From NCBI GenBank assembly GCA_000310025.1, contig FN647968.1, positions 240,774-256,696 of the forward strand: a stretch of DNA of 15,923 nucleotides. The letters run 5' to 3'. The notes under the pieces are model-generated. The model ran no database searches, was not told where the DNA came from, and worked only from the letters and a program-made list of their open reading frames with translations. This document shows, piece after piece, positions 15,601 through 15,923 of the stretch (positions within the stretch are counted from its first letter, which is position 1; every line of letters begins with the position of its first letter). The position numbers and the translations under genes are program-made. Source of the DNA: Ectocarpus siliculosus. Lineage: Eukaryota; Sar; Phaeophyceae; Ectocarpales; Ectocarpaceae.

Positions 15601-15795
15601 CAACGACAACAACAACAACAAGCAACACAACAGCAAAAGACGACATGCCTCGCACCTCCCCATCTTCCCCTCTGCTGTCCTGAGTCCCATCAGGGTCATA
15701 CCCCTGCAGGCCTCCAACGATAGGAATCTTGTGCATCTCTCGAAGTTGAATACCCAGCCTCCTCCCATGGAACAGCACCGTGTATGGCTTCTCCG
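360..15795 (-). CDS. VPS9-domain, ankyrin-repeat Rab5-family GEF with PB1 and PDZ-like modules (22 exons, 5' partial)
   Basis: Joining 22 exons on the minus strand gives about 1301 residues ending at a TGA at 360-362. Order in model residues: PDZ-like half (about 4-46), PB1-like (about 121-222), acidic low-complexity (229-525), PDZ-like half (about 547-590), VPS9 (about 601-890), twelve ankyrin repeats (about 911-1301). The VPS9 core has GADDILP, ANPP-like SNPPRL and GEGAYCLT, which match the family signature; by family knowledge such domains load GTP onto Rab5-type GTPases on endosomes. The ankyrin part has repeated DPN, G-TAL and AA--GH motifs. Exon lengths and phases agree at every confident junction. 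Weak points are exon 2, the exon 5-6 link, the exon 8-9 border and the true C-terminus. The 5' end lies beyond 15923. VARP/ANKRD27 is the nearest known layout for the second half, but it is too distant to give a symbol. Confidence 0.8.
600..715 (-). repeat. Degenerate pyrimidine minisatellite before the last acceptor
   Basis: On the sense (minus) strand a GATAYCCCTCC-like core occurs four times, starting near 713, 671, 648 and 615, inside the 544-base intron 591-1134. The copy next to exon 22 also serves as its pyrimidine tract. The rest of the intron (716-1134) shows nothing recognisable beyond an A-run near 1057. Confidence 0.5.
1135..1266 (-). CDS. Exon 21: ankyrin repeats 9-10
   Basis: Acceptor cgtctccgcag, donor AACCAG|gtatgg, 44 codons, phase 0-0. 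VKIFLLARGRDVRGVLALME with QGVDPN is repeat 9. NYTPLIAAVFNQ starts repeat 10. Confidence 0.87.
1380..1472. repeat. (CT)n / (GA)n microsatellite, about 93 bases
   Basis: An uninterrupted CT dinucleotide tract on the plus strand within intron 1267-1818. It reads as GA in the transcript. It produces the Ser-Leu and Arg-Glu runs seen in translations of this region, which are not genes. Confidence 0.97.
1819..1956 (-). CDS. Exon 20: ankyrin repeats 7-8
   Basis: Donor is AATAAG|gtgagg. The acceptor gtgccaag lacks a good pyrimidine tract but is the only AG near the frame. 46 codons, phase 0-0. AAAVKLLAKGADRHLRDHEG ends repeat 7. RTAMDWAERFG then STRLLDVLLF is repeat 8. Confidence 0.86.
2185..2301 (-). 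CDS. Exon 19: ankyrin repeats 6-7
   Basis: Acceptor tgccatcag, donor ACGCAG|gtcaga, 39 codons, phase 0-0. VLESLLESPLCDPNLPNARG completes repeat 6. ETALMYCSQREGYATGDTQ starts repeat 7, with a slightly longer helix-turn-helix than usual. Confidence 0.87.
2405..3690. repeat. Tandem array of about 404-base palindromic units (3 full and a partial copy)
   Basis: Units start near 2405, 2814, 3217 and 3617 at a recurring AGCAGCAA-CTCAT motif. Each full unit has an 80-base pyrimidine/C-rich spacer followed by a large imperfect palindrome that begins TTGGTGTGAATACGTG and closes with the inverse CACGTTCACACAA-like motif; arms are about 115 bases. The fourth copy stops near 3684, about 14 bases from the exon 18 donor. 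It fills most of the 1397-base intron 2302-3698, the longest in the gene. Confidence 0.85.
3699..3886 (-). CDS. Exon 18: ankyrin repeats 4-6
   Basis: Acceptor caaaaccag, donor ATCGAG|gtgtgt, phase 1 in and 0 out, 62 whole codons. HLEVASVLL ends repeat 4. ATLCQAAKAGNLSYVKALLL with GQDPN is repeat 5. FTPIIAAAFLAHIE starts repeat 6. Confidence 0.88.
3943..4050 (+). repeat. Degenerate telomere-like repeat tract
   Basis: The stretch holds TTTAGGGTCAGGGTTAGGGC (3951-3970), then TTAGGATGGGGTAGGGTAGGA and further AGGATAGGG units up to about 4050. These resemble TTAGGG/TTTAGGG telomere units but are diverged and lie inside intron 3887-4567. Confidence 0.5.
4249..4303 (+). repeat. (CAA)n with CGA interruptions
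   Basis: A trinucleotide tract of CAA and CGA units in intron 3887-4567. It encodes only poly-Gln, Thr or Val runs in shadow frames. On the transcript strand it reads GTT/GTC. Confidence 0.95.
4568..4704 (-). CDS. Exon 17: ankyrin repeats 3-4
   Basis: Acceptor ctggaacag, donor CAGCAGG|gtgaga, phase 2 in and 1 out. GRSALMVAAAMGDMATVLSL is repeat 3. KDAVDYAVQQ begins repeat 4, which continues as GHLEVASVLL across the intron, an exact ankyrin helix join. Confidence 0.87.
4883..5017. mobile_element. Fold-back (MITE-like) element
   Basis: The left arm (about 4883-4930) and the inverted right arm (about 4968-5017) share AACCACG, TTATAAGGTGTCGCTGCGTG and TACAAGCGAC with very few differences, around a loop of about 35 bases. 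The element is non-coding, about 135 bases, in intron 4705-5299. No clear target duplication is visible. The rest of that intron (5018-5299) shows nothing recognisable. Confidence 0.75.
5300..5488 (-). CDS. Exon 16: ankyrin repeats 1-2
   Basis: Acceptor atggcag, donor GAGCG|gtgagc, phase 2-2. SVSYWLGAGADPNGL completes repeat 1. FTVLTAAITHRRRGVIKILL is repeat 2, whose loop is long (WSDMVDPNRQICPNYG). An upstream AG 24 bases away (ccctag) would add eight residues in frame. Confidence 0.85.
5489..6210. other. Intron with A-rich runs, nothing else recognised
   Basis: This 722-base intron separates exon 16 from exon 15. It contains A-runs near 5938-5975 and no repeat family or coding signal that I can support. 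Confidence 0.7.
6211..6269 (-). CDS. Exon 15: linker and first ankyrin helix
   Basis: Acceptor is tgtgtctag preceded by a (GTT)n run; donor GACAG|gtaaga; 59 bases, phase 0 in and 2 out. It encodes GLEKHKATQNLIKAAREGD; NLIKAAREGD is the first helix of ankyrin repeat 1, completed by exon 16. Confidence 0.8.
6277..6333 (+). repeat. (CAA)n abutting a 3' splice site
   Basis: On the transcript strand this is a (GTT)n tract ending directly at tgtctag, the acceptor of exon 15, so it stands where the pyrimidine tract should be. Near-perfect units with a few CAAA slips. Part of intron 6270-7119. Confidence 0.95.
6628..6665 (+). repeat. (CAA)n microsatellite
   Basis: About 12 perfect CAA units in the middle of intron 6270-7119, preceded by a T-run. 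Non-coding. Between it and 7052 I see no other feature. Confidence 0.97.
7052..7073 (+). repeat. Short (CAG)n tract
   Basis: Seven CAG units, about 45 bases downstream, in transcript direction, of the exon 14 donor. It reads CTG on the transcript strand. Confidence 0.95.
7120..7296 (-). CDS. Exon 14: end of VPS9 domain with catalytic Tyr/Thr
   Basis: Acceptor ccccctag, donor AACGAG|gtgtgg (weak), 59 codons, phase 0-0. SNPPRLASRLWFTHYYM continues VVVQ exactly as VPS9 proteins do (VV--ANPP-L-S---YI). GEGAYCLTQLASALEF holds the Tyr (7210-7212) and the Thr three residues later (7201-7203), equivalent to Rabex-5 Tyr354 and Thr357. All four key residues are present, so an active exchange domain is likely. 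Confidence 0.9.
7297..7755. other. Intron, no recognised feature
   Basis: A 459-base intron between exons 13 and 14. Apart from C-rich stretches near 7665-7690 nothing is recognised. Confidence 0.7.
7756..7851 (-). CDS. Exon 13: VPS9 catalytic GADD-LP motif
   Basis: Acceptor aacaggcag (phase 0; an acag four bases earlier would break the frame), donor GTTCAG|gtacat. It encodes 32 residues with GADDILPALTWVVVQ. The first Asp of the DD pair (codon 7792-7794) and the Pro four residues on (7780-7782) match Asp313 and Pro317 of mammalian Rabex-5, which contact the Rab5 switch and P-loop regions. Confidence 0.9.
8129..8277 (-). CDS. Exon 12: VPS9 core
   Basis: Acceptor caatgcacag, donor TCACTT|gtaaag, phase 1 in and 0 out, 49 whole codons. 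ELAQGELCRLVEYRCPLDML then DCVKACVKLVALSVEASL corresponds to the A--EL-KL--Y-TP-DKL-CI--CCK-I segment of VPS9 proteins, with the Cys-Val-Lys helix well kept. Confidence 0.87.
8278..8930. other. Intron with a 15-base palindrome
   Basis: A 653-base intron between exons 11 and 12. It holds CCTGGGTAACCCAGG at 8370-8384, a perfect palindrome around one base, and a GGTTCGAAT at 8622-8630 that recalls a tRNA T-arm but has no cloverleaf around it. Confidence 0.6.
8931..9057 (-). CDS. Exon 11: VPS9 core
   Basis: Acceptor ttcttttag, donor ACACAG|gtgggg, phase 0 in and 1 out. VFDRCL completes the previous helix. GDEELAAKLASLRFLRPRHW matches the D--L--KI--L-FL-P-HL segment typical of VPS9 domains. The last base joins exon 12 to make an aspartate. 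Confidence 0.85.
9373..9399 (+). repeat. (CAA)n microsatellite
   Basis: Nine CAA units within intron 9058-9788, the intron with the GC donor. Non-coding. Confidence 0.96.
9564..9775. repeat. Degenerate interspersed motif CCTTGT-CTGCT-ATCTACG
   Basis: A loose unit resembling CCTTGT...CTGCT...ATCTACGA recurs near 9565, 9603, 9641, 9710 and 9765, with TACGGTATCTACGACG and GGATCTACGATATTTACG as the clearest parts. CTGCGTGTGTACACGCAG at 9678-9695 is a near palindrome. All lie close to the GC donor of intron 9058-9788. Confidence 0.4.
9789..9896 (-). CDS. Exon 10: VPS9 core start, GC splice donor
   Basis: Acceptor ggttccag; 36 codons, phase 0-0. It ends ELQWTDVKQHLERHIFEQ, matching the E--IE--IM-RLY--VF helix that opens the VPS9 core. 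The donor is CAG|gcaagc, with GC in place of GT inside an otherwise good donor consensus. Joining gives HIFEQ-VFDRCL, exactly the family pattern, which supports the GC-AG reading. Without splicing the frame stops nine codons later. Confidence 0.8.
9885..9960 (-). repeat. Duplicated 3' splice site before exon 10
   Basis: On the transcript strand, ttcag|GTTGGTATCTTC ends its AG at 9953 and ttccag|GTTGGTATTTTC ends at 9897, 56 bases apart. Only the second keeps the VPS9 frame; use of the first shifts the frame. The rest of this 399-base intron (9961-10295) shows nothing else. Confidence 0.7.
10296..10391 (-). CDS. Exon 9: VPS9 region helix
   Basis: Acceptor tctcattggcag, donor CTGAC|gtaaga, 32 codons, phase 0-0. 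A Gln/Asp linker is followed by VMLWSLIRWLEQELPD, an amphipathic helix. If exon 8 used its gtatgt donor, the acceptor would have to move eight bases to ccggaag to keep this frame open. Confidence 0.7.
10392..10798. other. Intron, no recognised feature
   Basis: A 407-base intron between exons 8 and 9. A-rich plus-strand sequence near 10735-10800, no repeats or coding signal. Confidence 0.6.
10799..10960 (-). CDS. Exon 8: helical start of VPS9 region
   Basis: Acceptor tttttaag and phase 0 in. It encodes an amphipathic helical stretch, VREKISRETFEQKLLHPLAG then KLRKQVEEWMSAFREQDL, which fits the helical bundle preceding the VPS9 core. The donor is ambiguous: TAT|gtatcg (used here, phase 0), the stronger gtatgt four bases earlier (phase 2), or a GC donor at CAG|gcgaga (phase 0). 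Confidence 0.7.
10961..11288. other. Intron with short GGTAC palindromes near the donor
   Basis: A 328-base intron between exons 7 and 8. Near its donor, 11250-11282 holds overlapping short palindromes such as TGGTATGTACCA and GTACCACGGTAC. Nothing else recognised. Confidence 0.5.
11289..11512 (-). CDS. Exon 7: PDZ-like C-terminal half
   Basis: Acceptor aactgcag, donor ACCCAG|gtatag, phase 1 in (joins exon 6 as a glutamate) and 0 out, 74 whole codons. The segment VGSVLVSVNGVRTQGLSF and the following VVQLLNTRERPMALEYV match the second half of a PDZ domain: the VGD-L--VNG beta strands, helix alpha2 and the last strand. No GLGF-like loop precedes it in exons 6-7, so its partner may be exon 1. 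Confidence 0.78.
11513..11875. other. Intron between the acidic exon and the PDZ-like half, nothing recognised
   Basis: A 363-base intron that joins exon 6 to exon 7 in phase 1. It has a G-run near 11713 and no repeat or coding signal that I can support. Confidence 0.65.
11876..12769 (-). CDS. Exon 6: large acidic low-complexity region
   Basis: Acceptor gctccgcag, donor ACCGCAG|gtgcgt, phase 1-1, 894 bases with no stop, encoding 297 residues. It is by far the longest exon. Composition is Gly, Glu, Ser, Asp and Lys rich, with a run of EKEEKEEKEEKEEEEEEEE and later Gly/Asp-rich stretches. Only a short segment around ITAKMQVLRGRLNRMAVPSN looks able to form a normal helix. It is likely disordered. 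The opposite strand reads as long Ser- or Leu-rich frames, which are mirrors of the GAG-rich codons. Confidence 0.7.
12770..13704. other. Long intron between PB1 end and acidic exon
   Basis: 935 bases with short A-runs near 13224-13257 and C/A-rich sequence near 13590-13680. A missed exon is possible because the exon 5 donor is weak; an open minus-strand stretch at 13288-13485 behind ttccag has no domain resemblance, so I did not call it. Confidence 0.5.
13705..13829 (-). CDS. Exon 5: end of PB1-like domain (OPCA-type acidic motif)
   Basis: Acceptor is tctttcag. It encodes YLDMEVGDGEGEYVSL, then DVEAWGDFLESRFKRLLVTV. The pattern Y-D-E-GD-V-L----D---L----LLV-V is that of PB1 beta3, the acidic OPCA loop, beta4, alpha2 and beta5. 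The donor is uncertain: G|gttcgt (used here) keeps frame with exon 6, while ACG|gtagac 19 bases earlier would need an extra exon in the 935-base intron that follows. Confidence 0.65.
14008..14034. repeat. Perfect 10-base-pair hairpin
   Basis: CTACAGCAGT, a 7-base loop GCTGAAT, then ACTGCTGTAG, in intron 13830-14208. It would form a stable stem in RNA. No surrounding terminator or tRNA features. Confidence 0.8.
14209..14351 (-). CDS. Exon 4: middle of PB1-like domain
   Basis: Acceptor gatgttcag, donor GTCAG|gtgcga, phase 0 in and 2 out. It encodes VKKLWRWKP, then an Ala/Asp loop, then a helix-like stretch FMKGLSVRLGLGEDNPGVRV. This fits PB1 beta2, an insertion loop and helix alpha1 leading into beta3. 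The phase-2 end joins exactly to the single leading base of exon 5 to make a serine. Confidence 0.7.
14365..14393. repeat. 29-base near-palindrome at a 3' splice site
   Basis: CCATTCCGTGG at 14365 and its inverse CCGTGGAATGG ending at 14393 flank GTATACA. It lies 14 bases before the exon 4 acceptor on the transcript, where the branch point and pyrimidine tract would be expected. Confidence 0.75.
14482..14560 (+). repeat. About 20-base minisatellite
   Basis: CGGTCGACAGACCAACAGAC at 14514-14533 is repeated with one extra base at 14534-14554, and as a longer variant with a 12-base insertion at 14482-14513. It lies in intron 14352-14660. Confidence 0.85.
14661..14891 (-). CDS. Exon 3: linker and start of PB1-like domain
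   Basis: Acceptor tcgcccag with a ctaat branch-like motif about 35 bases before it; donor GGG|gtgaga; 77 codons, phase 0-0. The first 58 residues are a Gly/Ser/Ala-rich linker. The end, YDVTVKCIVQCSQLFGEG, looks like PB1 strand beta1, the usual V-VKV opening. The basic lysine expected in beta1 of type II PB1 domains could be the K in TVKC. Confidence 0.7.
15079..15184 (+). repeat. CAA/CAG mixed trinucleotide tract
   Basis: About 100 bases of CAA, CAG and GAC units in intron 14892-15208, starting about 24 bases past the putative exon 2 donor in transcript direction, where it reads as GTT/GCT. Source of the poly-Gln, Asn and Ser shadow frames here. The rest of the intron shows nothing. Confidence 0.93.
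15209..15253 (-). CDS. Exon 2 in window (tentative 45-base microexon)
   Basis: Bounded by ttcggacag and by GAG|gtacga, phase 0 on both sides, so it can be kept or skipped without a frame change. It encodes DDDGSEEEIDGLPVE, an acidic linker. The pyrimidine tract before it is weak and no domain supports it, so it may be a chance open stretch. Confidence 0.35.
15254..15655. other. Intron with a CAA run near the exon 1 donor
   Basis: A 402-base intron if exon 2 is real, otherwise part of one intron 14892-15655. It contains an A-run at 15327-15339 and a short CAA run at 15604-15621. No other feature. Confidence 0.6.
15656..15795 (-). CDS. Exon 1 in window: PDZ-like N-terminal half
   Basis: The acceptor is a strong pyrimidine tract ending tttgcag; the donor is GAG|gtgcga. 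It encodes 46 whole residues (incoming phase 1, outgoing phase 0). EKPYTVLFHGRRLGIQL fits beta1, the GLGF-type carboxylate loop (here RRLGIQL) and beta2 of a PDZ fold. The remainder, IPIVGGLQGYDPDG and an acidic tail, would be the beta2-beta3 region. The missing VGD-L--VNG half is not in this exon. The phase-1 start requires an upstream exon outside the window. Confidence 0.65.
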
Positions 15796-15923
15796 CTGCA
15801 AAAGCAAAACCGAACAAAATAGGCAACACGACAGAGAAGAAAAAAACGTTCGGGGAGGGGTGAAAGGCTTGGGGGGGGGGCACGTGGCTGCACCTCGGGG
15901 TGGTGGTGGTGGGGGGGGGGGGG
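15796..15923 (-). other. 3' end of an intron with long C-runs in the transcript
   Basis: Sense-strand reading is C-runs (G-runs at 15871-15880 and 15911-15923 on the plus strand), then a T/C-rich tract ending tttgcag at exon 1. The G-run at the very edge may mark the end of an assembled contig. Confidence 0.6.

Noticed and set aside
14904-15683. Plus-strand open frame of 259 residues with Asn, Thr and Ala runs
   Set aside because: It is driven by the CAA/CAG tracts and A-runs, has no domain, and lies opposite the introns and exons of the minus-strand gene.
15443-15883. Minus-strand frame that begins with a signal-peptide-like hydrophobic stretch before the exon 1 residues
   Set aside because: Its first codon at 15881-15883 is GTG, not ATG, and the hydrophobic residues (VVLPILFGFAFA) are the translation of the T/C-rich tract before a strong tttgcag acceptor.

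Overview
This window looks like one long, intron-rich eukaryotic gene on the minus strand. It fills positions 15795 down to 360 and is open at its 5' end. The evidence is a chain of 22 short exons. Nearly all have GT-AG borders, the phases agree from exon to exon, and the joined protein (about 1300 residues in the window) gives recognisable domains. Introns of about 230-1400 bases, moderately high GC, CAA/CAG/CT microsatellites and the VPS9 plus ankyrin content suggest a stramenopile, most likely a brown alga of the Ectocarpus type. That organism call is an inference from style, not a database match.

Domain order in the direction of translation: a PDZ-like N-terminal half (15656-15795); a PB1-like domain over three exons (14661-14891, 14209-14351, 13705-13829); a 297-residue acidic low-complexity exon (11876-12769); a PDZ-like C-terminal half (11289-11512); a VPS9 domain over seven exons (10960-7120) that keeps the residues needed for Rab5-family nucleotide exchange; and about twelve ankyrin repeats over eight exons (6269-360). 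The plain reading is a Rab5-family guanine-nucleotide exchange factor of the VPS9-ankyrin kind, resembling animal VARP/ANKRD27 in its second half. PB1 and PDZ-like protein-interaction modules sit in front of it. It would act on endosome membranes.

Region by region: 1-359 lies after the apparent stop and holds a small inverted-repeat element at 1-155. 360-6269 is the ankyrin part; its introns hold a degenerate pyrimidine minisatellite (600-715), a 93-base CT tract (1380-1472), a tandem array of about 404-base palindromic units (2405-3690), telomere-like sequence (3943-4050) and a fold-back element (4883-5017). 7120-10960 is the VPS9 part, including an apparent GC-AG intron (9058-9788). 11289-15795 is the PDZ/PB1/acidic part. 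15796-15923 is the acceptor side of an intron whose upstream exon lies outside the window.

I see no second gene, no tRNA or rRNA, no CRISPR array and no complete transposon. The remaining long open frames on both strands are low-complexity shadows or repeat translations. No promoter or start codon of the gene is visible.
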